From NCBI GenBank assembly GCA_963677325.2, contig CAXXGM010000008.1, positions 558,001-622,000 of the forward strand: 64,000 bases of DNA, written 5' to 3'. The notes under the pieces were generated by a model. The model did no database searches. It worked only from the letters and a program-made list of their open reading frames with translations, and was not told where the DNA came from. This document shows positions 45,937 through 54,609 of this stretch, in pieces. How positions within the stretch are numbered: position 1 is the first letter of the stretch; each line of letters begins with the position of its first letter. The position numbers and the translations under genes are program-made. The stretch comes from G963677325 sp963677325. GTDB taxonomy: Bacteria; Bacteroidota; Bacteroidia; Bacteroidales; Prolixibacteraceae.

Positions 45937-46830
45937 TTATTCCATTTCCGCCGTTTGCACTGATCTGGCTCTGTAAGCTGCAAAACTCTCCAAAGCAAAA
46001 AGAGTCAGGGCTATCCATACCATCCCATATCCGATCAGCTGTGTATGCGAAAAACCTTCCCTGAAGATTACCACACCACAGAGAAATTGAAGGGTAGGGG
46101 AGATGAACTGAAGTATTCCGATCCAGGACAGTGGAATTTGCTGGGCGGCTGAGGCAAACATTAAAAGCGGGAAAGTTGTAATTATGCCTGCGCCTATCAG
46201 GAGGAGATTGTTTTCCCATCCCGTATGAAAGAAGGCCCCCGTTCCTGCTTTGTCTGCAAAAAAAAGAAATGCGGTAGCCGGAATTACCAGGATGCAGGTT
46301 TCGAGCATCAATCCGAAGAGTGAACCTAAAGGCGCTATTTTTTTTACGATTCCATAAATGGCGAATGATCCGGCCAGAGTTAATGCGATCCAGGGTAAGG
46401 ATCCATGGACAATGGTGAGGTAAGTTACCCCGCAAAAGGCCAGTCCAACGGGAATCCACTGCCAAAGACGAAGACGTTCGCGGAAAAAGATCACTCCAAA
46501 GAGCATGCTCAGCAAAGGATTAATGAAGTAACCAAGACTGGTTTCCACAATATGACCCGCATTTACAGCCCAGACATAGGTAAGCCAGTTAATTGTAATC
46601 AGGATGGCGGCAATGAAATAAATCCAGAATATCCTTAAAGACAAAACCTCTTTTTTGAATTTATTCCACTGCCGTAACGTCAGAACAATGATCAGAAGTG
46701 TAACAAAAGACCATAAAATCCGATGGGCAAGCAATTGTGTGGCAGGTACATTTTGTAACAATCTCCAGTAAACCGGAAACAATCCCCAGCATCCGTAAGC
46801 TGAGGCCGCAAGTAAAATTCCTTTTTTCAT
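45937..46830 (-). CDS. rarD: RarD-type EamA-family transporter
   Basis: This 297-residue membrane protein has about ten transmembrane helices in two EamA halves. The start KGILLAASAYGCWGLFPVYWRLL and the early block LLAHRILWSFV are typical of RarD (the 'chloramphenicol-sensitive' family). The middle block INWLTYVWAVNAGHIVETSLGYFINPL also fits. Substrate is unknown in the family. It is monocistronic. Confidence 0.85.
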   Translation of the reverse strand: MKKGILLAASAYGCWGLFPVYWRLLQNVPATQLLAHRILWSFVTLLIIVLTLRQWNKFKKEVLSLRIFWIYFIAAILITINWLTYVWAVNAGHIVETSLGYFINPLLSMLFGVIFFRERLRLWQWIPVGLAFCGVTYLTIVHGSLPWIALTLAGSFAIYGIVKKIAPLGSLFGLMLETCILVIPATAFLFFADKAGTGAFFHTGWENNLLLIGAGIITTFPLLMFASAAQQIPLSWIGILQFISPTLQFLCGVVIFREGFSHTQLIGYGMVWIALTLFALESFAAYRARSVQTAEME

Positions 46831-47042
46831 ATAATGTATTTCCGATGCAAAATTAGAATAAACTATCTCTGCAATAAGATTCTGTTGATTGTTTCTTTCT
46901 GCAGGACATTTTCTTCGTTCTTTTAATAATAGGGTCTCTCAAAACTGATTCGTGTTTTGTAATAAAAGGAATTAAATAACGATGATCCATGCCTTTCCCA
47001 TATCGGTTGGCTGCACTTAAATCCTATATAAAAGTAAAAGTA

Positions 47043-47072
47043 AAGGATGAATCCGGGAGGATTCATCCTTTT
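47043..47072 (+). terminator. strong hairpin with T-run before a short ORF
   Basis: A 12-bp perfect stem AAGGATGAATCC / GGATTCATCCTT with loop GGGA ends in TTTT. No plus-strand gene ends nearby, so it may be an attenuator-like leader hairpin for the ORF at 47102, or a relic. Confidence 0.55.
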
Positions 47073-47101
47073 AAAACAACCTAACTAACCTAACTAAACC
47101 T

Positions 47102-47239
47102 ATGAAAAAAAACTACACAAATCTAATCTCACAATCTTTAAAAGCTATTATTCTAAAGTTATCAAAAGTTAAAGTTTTAATCCTTTTTCTGACTCCAATG
47201 TTAATTTACAAAAGCAATATCCATATCAATATAGGATAA
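47102..47239 (+). CDS. short ORF resembling a TonB-receptor signal region (remnant?)
   Basis: A 45-residue frame starts MKKNYTNLISQSLKAI and continues ILKLSKVKVLILFLTPML. This basic stretch followed by a hydrophobic helix is like the long signal peptides of SusC-type TonB receptors. The upstream leader (repeated CCTAACTAA words) and hairpin also resemble such genes. Nothing receptor-like follows, so it would be a decayed 5' end. It could equally be a meaningless frame. Confidence 0.25.
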   Translation: MKKNYTNLISQSLKAIILKLSKVKVLILFLTPMLIYKSNIHINIG

Positions 47240-47404
47240 TTTTATCAAAAAACAAAGTCTTTTTTTTGATCCTTGCCTAATTTTCTCTTGACTCTTGCCC
47301 AACTCACTTTGTAAGGTGAATATTAACGAAAATCCCGAGTTAAAAGAGGTTGATGATGTTTCATTCATACTGGAACTTTCTTCAGGCATTTGTTTGCTAA
47401 CTTA

Positions 47405-47431
47405 TAGAGATAAGGCATTGCCTTGTCTCTA
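47405..47431. repeat. 27-bp palindrome (TAGAGAnAAGGCA type)
   Basis: TAGAGATAAGGCA is followed by TTGCCTTGTCTCTA, giving a near-perfect hairpin. Palindromes with TAGAGAC ends are common intergenic elements in several bacterial phyla. Confidence 0.5.
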
Positions 47432-47453
47432 CGTAATTCTGATTGAATCAAAA

Positions 47454-47996
47454 TTATTTGGCAGCGTTAAGCTTTTCTCTGCATTTACTGCACAGGAAAT
47501 GTTTTTTCTGGTCGATATCTTCTACATAAGTACTTGATCTCATCACGCAGGCTGGATTAAAACAGTGAATCAATCCAAAAGTATGTCCAAGTTCATGAAT
47601 AACTTCTTTTCGGAAACGGTCTGAAAGGAGGTTATTCTCTTTTGTGATGCCATATTTTTCATTGCTGAGCCTGTACAACGATGCGATTCCTGTACGGCCG
47701 TTTAAATAGGCCTGTCCAAATATGTAAGTCAATATGGGAATAAATAGATCAACATTAAACAGGCCAAGAGTTTTCGAATTCCCGGAAGCATAATTTTTAT
47801 CAAGTTCTTTCAAAATTCTGTTTCCATCGTATTGTCTTCTTGAAAAATCATAGAATTCACTCAGATCCCAATGCCCCTCTTTTAATTTTACCGGAATCAA
47901 ATATTCATTTTCCACATCATGGCCGATCTGTTCAAGAAGTTCCTTCTCAAAATACCCAAAAGTTACCAATAGGATGTATTCAGAATTCATTAACAT
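47454..47996 (-). CDS. archaemetzincin-family metallopeptidase
   Basis: This 180-residue protein carries the full archaemetzincin zinc signature: HELGHTFGLIHC (HExxHxxGxxHC, about residue 126), NPACVMRSS, and a closing CSKC pair near the C-terminus (C165 and C168). The order HExxHxxGx3Cx4CM...CxxC matches the AMZ family, in which the four Cys bind a second zinc. Physiological substrates are unknown. No signal peptide, so cytoplasmic. The upstream side ends in a repeat-rich zone with an IS insertion. Confidence 0.9.
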   Translation of the reverse strand: MLMNSEYILLVTFGYFEKELLEQIGHDVENEYLIPVKLKEGHWDLSEFYDFSRRQYDGNRILKELDKNYASGNSKTLGLFNVDLFIPILTYIFGQAYLNGRTGIASLYRLSNEKYGITKENNLLSDRFRKEVIHELGHTFGLIHCFNPACVMRSSTYVEDIDQKKHFLCSKCREKLNAAK

Positions 47997-48028
47997 TAAC
48001 CATAACCATCAATCTAAAGTTCCTAATT

Positions 48029-48159
48029 CCCCGAAGGGGTATAATTTGAATAACCGTGGGCGAAACCCACGGTAGATGCTATCTCTGCTCCCCGCCCCCG
48101 AAGGGGGCGAATCTAAGGTCAGCGAAGACCCTGGTCTTGGCACATCTGCAAAGTTCGAC
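48029..48159. repeat. hairpin-rich repeat zone, left of IS element A
   Basis: Short perfect hairpins follow one another: CCCCGAAGGGG (48029-48039), ACCGTGGG..CCCACGGT (48053-48073) and GCCCCCGAAGGGGGC (48094-48108). The same hairpins, in inverse order, lie right of the IS (49607-49685). The IS inserted into one of them. Confidence 0.7.
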
Positions 48160-48168
48160 CCCTTCGGG

Positions 48169-49606
48169 CAATGTCATTAAGTTAAGGATTTTAATATGCT
48201 GGTTTGTAATTTGCATAAGTTTTGTGTTTGGATTTAGACTGCTTATTTTTAATAATTCTCGGGAATGATCGGTTAATTCTTATAGGGATCTGATCTTTTA
48301 TAAAATGGTTGTTTAGAAGTTGAAGGATGTCTGCTGGTTCGTGTATAATGAATAAGCTTACGAGATGTATCTTCAATTTTCCATATGATTTGTTTCGATT
48401 TACTTTCATTGGGTATTTCCTTTTACACTGCATATTTTCAATGGTTTGCTGAGCTTCCTTTATAAGAATAGAGTGCAAGTTGGTGATGAAAACTGTTGCA
48501 TAGAAATCCTGCAATACCGAATATTGGGTAAGACCACTGAAGGATTCAAGCTGCAAGATATTTTTCTGAACCGAGATATTGGTTTCGACGCCCCATCGTC
48601 TAAAGTATAGTTCTTTAAACTCAGAATTTGAATGACCTTCTTCTTCCCATAAATTTGTCATCAACACTTCAACAGAATTATCTAACTCTACCCTTACCAG
48701 CCTCACTTTCAAAAGAGTGTCCCGATTGACAATATATCCGCTTTTGTAAAGTCCTTTGATAGCGGCAGGGGTAGTTCTAAGATAGACCACATCACTTTGA
48801 GCTCCGCTTTTTATAAAAGTTCGAATGATATTTTGTGTTTCCTTGGCCCTTATGACAAATTTAATTTCCTTCTCCTGCCACAAGTGCAAGGCAGCCATTT
48901 TGAAATTGCAAAAGTTCCGATCATAAATCATCACCATATCCTCCTCCAGGCAATCAATGGCAGAATAAGCCATGTTTAATTCCCCAAAGCGATAAGGGGC
49001 AATTTTCGCATGTAATATTAGTTCATTCAATACGTCGTAACAGTAATAAGCTTTGGCTTGAACAAACGTTCCTATCTGATTGCTCTGTCCTCCAAAATAT
49101 TCTTCAAGAGCGGGTTTATTTATCAGACTTATGTTGGACCCGTCTGCAGCCACTAAACGATAACCTTTCCATCGCTTCACGTTTGACTCATAATAATGGT
49201 AAAATAGTTTAGACAAAAACTTGTTCCACACTTCAAAAAAGAAGGAATCGAGTTTCATTCTTTGTTGCGAAAATGCGCTCACAGTGCAGCTTGTGTTAAG
49301 GTTTATCTCCTCAAAAAAATTGTCTATTTCAAAGCTGAGGGTTTTCTTACATAATTTGGCAATCAATAGAACTAAACGATTAAAAGGTAGTTTTCTTTCC
49401 CTTGTAAAAGCATTTTTTTGAGTAGCAAACTTTTCTAAAATATCAGGAGATTCGTTTACAATTGAAAGAAACGCCTTTAACTCTTCAATAATTTTTACAT
49501 TTGCATCTAACATGGGGACTTAGGATTTAATTTTTGTGTTGCAACTTCAAAATTAAGATCTTTGTCCTCTGTTTTTTATCAATTAATCCTTAACTTAATG
49601 ACATTG
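48169..49606 (-). mobile_element. IS4-family insertion sequence A (1438 bp)
   Basis: Perfect 22-bp terminal inverted repeats begin CAATGTCATTAAG at 48169-48190 and 49585-49606. They are flanked by the 9-bp direct repeat CCCTTCGGG (48160-48168 and 49607-49615), the expected target duplication. The single transposase gene is intact. The element interrupted a palindromic CCCCTTCGGGG hairpin. Perfect ends and duplication imply a recent insertion. Confidence 0.9.
48191..49513 (-). CDS. IS4-family transposase (element A)
   Basis: This 440-residue DDE transposase has the catalytic Asp in VAADGSNISL (about 134), a second Asp in MVMIYDRNFCNF (about 204), and the IS4 Y-R-E-K signature YFRRWGVETNISVQK (about 319-333), with the spacing Y(2)R(3)E(6)K. 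The C-terminus is lysine-rich and basic. It has one intact frame within perfect terminal repeats. It is unrelated in sequence to the second IS transposase at 53.2 kb beyond the shared family signature. Confidence 0.9.
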   Translation of the reverse strand: MLDANVKIIEELKAFLSIVNESPDILEKFATQKNAFTRERKLPFNRLVLLIAKLCKKTLSFEIDNFFEEINLNTSCTVSAFSQQRMKLDSFFFEVWNKFLSKLFYHYYESNVKRWKGYRLVAADGSNISLINKPALEEYFGGQSNQIGTFVQAKAYYCYDVLNELILHAKIAPYRFGELNMAYSAIDCLEEDMVMIYDRNFCNFKMAALHLWQEKEIKFVIRAKETQNIIRTFIKSGAQSDVVYLRTTPAAIKGLYKSGYIVNRDTLLKVRLVRVELDNSVEVLMTNLWEEEGHSNSEFKELYFRRWGVETNISVQKNILQLESFSGLTQYSVLQDFYATVFITNLHSILIKEAQQTIENMQCKRKYPMKVNRNKSYGKLKIHLVSLFIIHEPADILQLLNNHFIKDQIPIRINRSFPRIIKNKQSKSKHKTYANYKPAY

Positions 49607-49690
49607 CCCTTCGGGGCCGTGGCTTGTGAGTGTTTACTTTCCGTGGGTTACGCCCACGGTTGTTCGCATTGACCCCCTTCGGGGGCCATC
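49607..49690. repeat. hairpin-rich repeat zone, right of IS element A
   Basis: It contains the right target duplication CCCTTCGGG, then CCGTGGGTTACGCCCACGG (49641-49659) and CCCCCTTCGGGGG (49673-49685). It mirrors the hairpins left of the IS, so together they formed one palindrome-rich intergenic element before insertion. Confidence 0.7.
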
Positions 49691-49700
49691 CTAACATTCC

Positions 49701-49749
49701 CCATTAATCACTAATAACAGACCATTACCCATTACCCATTATCCATTAA
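49701..49749. repeat. heptamer repeat, overlaps the regulator stop
   Basis: Seven 7-base units: CCATTAA, TCACTAA, TAACAGA, CCATTAC, CCATTAC, CCATTAT, CCATTAA. The last unit contains the stop codon of the sigma-54 regulator gene (minus strand). Confidence 0.75.
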
Positions 49750-51080
49750 TTCTTTAATCCGTATTTCTTTATTTTATGATATAATGTAACACGGTCTACC
49801 TTAAGCGCTTTAGCAGCAGCTGAAATATTCCAACTATATTTATTCAGTATCAGGGTAATATGATTTTTTTCAAGATCATCGAGGCTTTCAAAGCTGGTAT
49901 TGATGTTGTCTTTCCATAAAGGGAGGTCCTTAATGGTTATCTTTTTACCATCACCAACCACAACGGCACGTTCAATCATGTTTTCCAACTCGCGGATGTT
50001 GCCGGGGAAAGAGAATTCTTCCAGGCGTTTTAAGGCAGCCGGATCAATGGTAATCAGGGGTTTGTTCATCGAAGTGCAGTATTTTTTAAGGAAATATTCC
50101 ACAAGCAGCGGAATATCTTCTGTCCTTTCGCGCAACGAAGGAACATTGATGTTGACTACATTTAAACGGTAATAAAGGTCTTCTCTGAACAATCCTTTTT
50201 CCACAAGGGTCTTTAAATCGCGGTTGGTGGCACAGATTACCCTGAAATCGGAGGTAATTTCTTTGTTGCCTCCAACCCTGATAAATTTCCTGGTTTCAAG
50301 TACGCGGAGCAGTTCTACCTGCATTTTCGGTGAGATGGTCGCAATTTCATCCAGGAAAATTGTTCCGCTGTCAGCCATTTCAAACCGGCCTTTCCGGCTG
50401 TACACTGCTCCGGTAAATGCCCCTTTTTCGTGTCCGAACAATTCGCTCTCCATTAAGCTTTCTGTCAATGCCCCGCAATGAACGGTGATCATTGGAAAAA
50501 ACTTCCGCGGAGAATTTGTATGAATGGCCCTGGCTACCAATTCTTTTCCTGTACCACTCTCACCGGTAATAATTACCGAAGCATTGGATTGTGCTACATT
50601 CTCAATCTCCTGAAGCACTTTTTTCATGGCCTCGCTCCTGCCAACCATGTCTTCTACATTTTCCAGCGATACCACTCTTTCCTTAAGTAAATTATTCTCT
50701 TCAGTTAGAATAATCTGCTTTGTTGCATTTCTGACCAGATGAGAAAGATCGTCGGGATCAAAAGGCTTTGTGACATAATCATAGGCGCCGTCTTTAAGGG
50801 CCTGGACCGCTGTATCGACCGTTGCAAAGGCCGTCATGATGATAATGATTGCATCTTGCCGGATGGATTTGATCCGTCTTAACATCTCAAGGCCATCCAT
50901 ACCGGGCATTTTAATATCGGCAAGAATGATATCAAAGTTTTCGGACTCAAGAAGTGCTAAAGCAGTATTTGCATCTTCGGCACACTTAACCTGGTAATCG
51001 TCTTCTATAAACCAATTGTACAATGAATCTCTGACAGATTCTTCGTCGTCAACTATCAATATGGAGATTTTTCTGGCCAT
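49746..51080 (-). CDS. sigma-54-dependent response regulator (NtrC family)
   Basis: This 444-residue regulator has an N-terminal receiver domain with the phosphate-accepting Asp55 in LADIKMPGMDG. The AAA+ domain has Walker A GESGTGKE (about 172), the sigma-54 contact loop GAFTGA (about 222) and Walker B GTIFLDEI. The C-terminal Fis-type helix-turn-helix is AAAKALKVDRVTLYHKI. It activates sigma-54 promoters after phosphorylation. The paired histidine kinase gene lies 4 bases upstream on the same strand. The targets are not evident in the window. Confidence 0.95.
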   Translation of the reverse strand: MARKISILIVDDEESVRDSLYNWFIEDDYQVKCAEDANTALALLESENFDIILADIKMPGMDGLEMLRRIKSIRQDAIIIIMTAFATVDTAVQALKDGAYDYVTKPFDPDDLSHLVRNATKQIILTEENNLLKERVVSLENVEDMVGRSEAMKKVLQEIENVAQSNASVIITGESGTGKELVARAIHTNSPRKFFPMITVHCGALTESLMESELFGHEKGAFTGAVYSRKGRFEMADSGTIFLDEIATISPKMQVELLRVLETRKFIRVGGNKEITSDFRVICATNRDLKTLVEKGLFREDLYYRLNVVNINVPSLRERTEDIPLLVEYFLKKYCTSMNKPLITIDPAALKRLEEFSFPGNIRELENMIERAVVVGDGKKITIKDLPLWKDNINTSFESLDDLEKNHITLILNKYSWNISAAAKALKVDRVTLYHKIKKYGLKN

Positions 51081-51084
51081 AGGA

Positions 51085-52755
51085 TTAAGTCTTTAATAAA
51101 GGTAAAGATATTGAGAAAACGGTCTCCTTATCGCGAATGGATCTCACGCTTATTTTCCCTTTATGATTTTGAACAATACCATGCACAATAGCAAGGCCCA
51201 GGCCTTTCCCGTTGGCCTTTTCTTTGGTTGAAAAGAAGGGTTCAAAAATATGCGGGATATCTTCGGGTGAAATTCCGGGCCCGTTATCGATGATTTCTAT
51301 CATCACATGCTCCTCGTCAGGATTGCTCGTTTTGATGAGTACTTCGCCATTCTCGGCCACAGCCTCAGAAGCATTGACAAGCATGGCAATACAGGCTTGC
51401 TTGATCTGGTTGGGGCTGCATTGAATTAAATCTGATCTGGCTCCGAAATCAGACCAGAAGTAAATGTTGGCAATTTTCATGGGGTGGGTCATCAACTCAT
51501 AAGTTTCATGAAGTATTTCATGAAGATGCTTTGTTTCAAAACCCTCCTGATCTTTTCTTGAAAAATCAAGCAGTCCTTTGACAATATCGCCGCAGCGTTT
51601 GGATTCACTTTCTATGATTTTAAGATTTTTCAACATCGATTCCTTTTTAATGGGATCAATATCCTGGTTAACCAGCTGTTTGCTGATCAGTTTTGTATAA
51701 ATAAGGATTCCTGAAAGCGGATTGTTGATTTCATGGGCTACGGACAAGGATAATTTTCCGAGTGAGGCTATTTTTTCTATGTTGATGAGCTCATTTTGTG
51801 CTTGTCCAAGCTCTTCTGTTTTCTTTTGAACTTTGTATTCAAGCTGTTGGGACCAGTTTTGTAATTCTATATTAGCAGAATGCAAATTATCGAGCATTTC
51901 GTTGAATGCAGTGGAGACCATTCTCATGTCCGAGAGCTGATGAGGTTTGATTTCCAACCTTGTGCTTTGATCTCCTTGTGCTACCGCTTCGCTGGCTTTG
52001 ATCAGAGAATTTAATGGCTTCTTAATTTTCTTATTGGTGAAAATGAGTAAAGAAGTTACCAGCAGCAAAGTCATCAATACCGCCAGCAGAAAAAAGTCTG
52101 TGGTTGATTTCTTAATAGCCGTGTCCAGACCTTCCAATGGCATTTTTATGATCAGCGAGCCTAATATCTGCTCATTTGGACTGTGTGCATGACAGGAACT
52201 GGTGTAACAGGATTTATTATTTAAGATGGGTGATTTAATGAAAAGATGCCGGCTGTTGTTGGTATTTGGATTCATGATGCATTCACTGTTTGCATCAATG
52301 ATCCGGTAAGATTTCTCGTTTCGGGAGAACATTTGATCAATATTCTTATGACAGGATTTGCAATCCGGATCGCTGTGATTGGCGGTTTCGTTCGAAATGG
52401 AGGTATAAACCAGGTTGTTCTGGCTGTCGTACATGTTTACATCATCGATGCCCGGCATGGTATTGATGATGTCGAGCGTACTCTGGAGAGAGGCTCTGTC
52501 ATTCTCAAGCATCGACCGGTAAAGGGCTCCCTCAACCAGCGACCCAATGTTATTTCCGTTTTCACTGATGACAGACTTCATATACTCTTCATTTACTGAC
52601 CGGAAGATGATGGCAAATGAAAGAAAAAGGAAAAAGGAAGCGATGGAGATAATAAATACCACCCTTCCGTAGATGGAAGAGCTAAAGCGGACATATCCAC
52701 TGTAAAGAGGGCTTCGCAGTGGATTGTTCTTATCTATCTTTTTGAACCAAACCAT
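51085..52755 (-). CDS. membrane histidine kinase with periplasmic heme-c motifs
   Basis: This 556-residue sensor kinase has TM1 (about 31-52), a periplasmic domain (about 53-219), TM2 (about 220-240), HAMP (about 240-295), a coiled coil, HisKA with the phosphorylated His341 (SVAHEINNP) and a HATPase domain (N461, DNGPGIS, GKGLGLAIVHG). The periplasmic domain contains CKSCH (132-136), a c-type heme motif, and CYTSSCH (183-189), a CX4CH form that can also carry heme. A redox- or gas-sensing role is therefore likely. It is operonic with the sigma-54 regulator. The ligand is unknown, and heme attachment is inferred from motif alone. Confidence 0.88.
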   Translation of the reverse strand: MVWFKKIDKNNPLRSPLYSGYVRFSSSIYGRVVFIISIASFFLFLSFAIIFRSVNEEYMKSVISENGNNIGSLVEGALYRSMLENDRASLQSTLDIINTMPGIDDVNMYDSQNNLVYTSISNETANHSDPDCKSCHKNIDQMFSRNEKSYRIIDANSECIMNPNTNNSRHLFIKSPILNNKSCYTSSCHAHSPNEQILGSLIIKMPLEGLDTAIKKSTTDFFLLAVLMTLLLVTSLLIFTNKKIKKPLNSLIKASEAVAQGDQSTRLEIKPHQLSDMRMVSTAFNEMLDNLHSANIELQNWSQQLEYKVQKKTEELGQAQNELINIEKIASLGKLSLSVAHEINNPLSGILIYTKLISKQLVNQDIDPIKKESMLKNLKIIESESKRCGDIVKGLLDFSRKDQEGFETKHLHEILHETYELMTHPMKIANIYFWSDFGARSDLIQCSPNQIKQACIAMLVNASEAVAENGEVLIKTSNPDEEHVMIEIIDNGPGISPEDIPHIFEPFFSTKEKANGKGLGLAIVHGIVQNHKGKISVRSIRDKETVFSISLPLLKT

Positions 52756-52764
52756 AATGGCATT

Positions 52765-52814
52765 GGTTAGTGGTTAATGATTAATGGTTAAAGATAAAAT
52801 GGTTAATGGTCAAT
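52765..52814. repeat. heptamer repeat upstream of the kinase gene
   Basis: The 7-base words GGTTAGT, GGTTAAT, GATTAAT, GGTTAAA follow in phase, then one 8-base unit, then GGTTAAT and GGTCAAT. It starts 10 bases from the kinase start codon. Confidence 0.65.
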
Positions 52815-52994
52815 GATAAAATGATGATTTTAAAAGATTTTTGTTAAAAATAAGAACAAAAATCCAATACTTTATGAAAAGGCAGAACTGTTTTATGAAA
52901 AATTTGAGCCGCCGATAATCATTATGATTTACCTCTTAGCTGTCCACAAAATTCCTTTTTAATTTTAGTTTTTGTTTGAATCAATTTAAGTTCT

Positions 52995-53065
52995 AAAATA
53001 CAAAAGTTTGTTTATTTTTAAACTACTAAACTGGGTGCATTAAAGTTGAGAATTCAAGATCAAAC
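52995..53065 (+). repeat. leader repeat P, copy 1 (no gene follows)
   Basis: The core ACAAAAGTTTGTTTATTTTT then AAAC..CTAAACTGGGTGCATTAAAG and GAATTCAAGATCAAAC is shared with the copies at 55430 and 56200. Here it is followed directly by the two-hairpin repeat, without a gene. Confidence 0.7.
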
Positions 53066-53101
53066 AACAATGGTAATCCCTAGCTAGCGCTGGTCTGTGA
53101 C

Positions 53102-54609
53102 CACGAGTGGTCGAAAGATTTTTTTATCATGAGTTATCATTGAAGTGATTTTGCTTTTTTCAAAAAATTCTTTGTTATTATTTTTCATGGAATAGAATAT
53201 AATTGAAAGTACTTCTTGTTCATCAAAGCAGGATCTCCGCCACATTCTTTGACGATTATTTTAACTATCGTTTCCCAAAGTTCTATTGTAAACCTTCGTT
53301 TTGCCGTTTTATATCCTAATTCATTGATTTTCTTATACAAAAGCAAAAGCATGGATGCAATGAGAGTCATGTAAAGCATTACTTTTATACCATTTTCGCT
53401 AACGGATAAAAAATGACTTGCGCCCAGTTCTTGTTTGATGAAACGAAAGAACACTTCAATATCCCATCTTTGTTTATATATATCTGCAATCTCTTTAGGG
53501 CTTAGCTCTAAATTGTTGGTAAAAAAATAGAATATATTTTCTTTCTTTTTAAATCTTTCCTTATTCATTGAAAGGTTTGTGTCTATTTTTCCTTTCCTCT
53601 CGGCGATGATAAGACGGTATTGGTTCTTTGGATCCATGCCATATTTATCATATAAGTGAACAATTTGGCTGCTGATCAGAGTTAGTTCCCCTAAATCTTT
53701 TTCGTCTTCAGGAAGTTGATCTAAGGAGATGATATCATACCTTCTGTTTGTCATTAATCTTCCTACAAATGAAATATTGTTCGTTGTAAATGAAGAGAAA
53801 TTCTTAATTGAAGCAACACCTCTGTCAAAAGTGTAGATGTTGGTATTTGAACCTTCTTTCGCGGCATTTAGCCTGACAACTTCGGGAATTGCTATATTCT
53901 CACTCAAATAAGAAGATTCATTAAAAACTTTAAAATCACATGCAGTAAGCCCATCGAAAGCAACCGTGTATTTCACCTGTTTGATTGTCTTCTCAGGATT
54001 ATTTTTCTTTTTGTCACCAGGAGCCAATCCTTTTTTAAGCTTATTACAGGTTTCGGCCACCATACTACTGTCAACACGAATAATACGATGTTTTAACTGT
54101 TCTTCCGCTGTGAAGAATTTGGAAAATTCTGCATATATACCCTCGTAAGCTAACCGAAAAAATTCCGGATCAATTGTTGCTATGCGGGTAGAAATTGAAC
54201 TGTGAGATACTTTCATCCCTGCATCATAGCAGAATAGTGCTTTGAAAAGGTCACTGCTGAAAAGATCTTCCAGGGTTCTCTGGCTTGTTCTATCTGTGGT
54301 CAGAATGCCATACAGCAGCAAATTAAATACACGCTGTCCGTAAAGCACTTTGCTACAGTAATCTACCTTTGTGTCCTTGGATAAAGTACTTAATAAATCA
54401 TCCGGTATGAGACCCAGGATTTTCTGAATATTGATTTTTTGTCCTGAATACATTTATGTCTTAGTTTTGATATAAATGTACAATAAAAACAAAAATTTTA
54501 AACAATCATATAGTATTAGTTATCAACATATTGATGTTAATATCTCAAGTATAATATTTATTATCGAAGCACATGTGCTGACGCACTAAAAATCTTTCGA
54601 CCACTCGTG
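53102..54609 (-). mobile_element. IS4-family insertion sequence B (1508 bp)
   Basis: Perfect 22-bp terminal inverted repeats begin CACGAGTGGTCGAAAG at 53102-53123 and end 54588-54609. The flanking direct repeat GTCTGTGAC (53093-53101 and 54610-54618) is the 9-bp target duplication; the neighbouring bases allow it to be read as up to 11 bp. The transposase is intact. The insertion split a palindromic repeat element, which allows an exact before/after reconstruction. Confidence 0.9.
53185..54453 (-). CDS. IS4-family transposase (element B)
   Basis: This 422-residue DDE transposase has the first Asp in IIRVDSSMVAE (about 127), the second in IYTFDRGVASIKNF (about 209) and the IS4 signature YKQRWDIEVFFRFIK (about 328-342), again Y(2)R(3)E(6)K. 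Length is typical for the family. It lies within perfect terminal repeats. It is a different lineage from the transposase at 48.2 kb, so the two IS elements did not form a composite transposon by simple duplication. Confidence 0.9.
   Translation of the reverse strand: MYSGQKINIQKILGLIPDDLLSTLSKDTKVDYCSKVLYGQRVFNLLLYGILTTDRTSQRTLEDLFSSDLFKALFCYDAGMKVSHSSISTRIATIDPEFFRLAYEGIYAEFSKFFTAEEQLKHRIIRVDSSMVAETCNKLKKGLAPGDKKKNNPEKTIKQVKYTVAFDGLTACDFKVFNESSYLSENIAIPEVVRLNAAKEGSNTNIYTFDRGVASIKNFSSFTTNNISFVGRLMTNRRYDIISLDQLPEDEKDLGELTLISSQIVHLYDKYGMDPKNQYRLIIAERKGKIDTNLSMNKERFKKKENIFYFFTNNLELSPKEIADIYKQRWDIEVFFRFIKQELGASHFLSVSENGIKVMLYMTLIASMLLLLYKKINELGYKTAKRRFTIELWETIVKIIVKECGGDPALMNKKYFQLYSIP

Larger units (their letters stand above)
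46831..47453. other. intergenic region with hairpins and a short ORF
   Basis: This 623-base gap contains a hairpin at 47043-47070, a 45-codon open frame at 47102-47239 and a palindrome at 47405-47431, all listed separately. The part 46831-47035 has nothing I can name. Confidence 0.5.
52756..53101. other. intergenic region with heptamer and leader repeats
   Basis: Upstream of the kinase gene, this region holds a heptamer array (52765-52814), the first copy of an ~70-bp leader repeat (52995-53065), and the left half of a two-hairpin repeat (from 53078) that is broken by IS element B. Confidence 0.6.

Noticed and set aside
45920..46465. Long open frame opposite in phase to rarD
   Set aside because: It lies wholly on the same strand in another frame of a clear membrane transporter gene.
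49701..49749. CRISPR-like array
   Set aside because: The repeat unit is only 7 bases with no spacers; no cas-like gene was seen anywhere in the window.
48169..54609. Composite transposon formed by IS elements A and B
   Set aside because: The two transposases and terminal repeats are different, and each has its own target duplication, so they are independent insertions.
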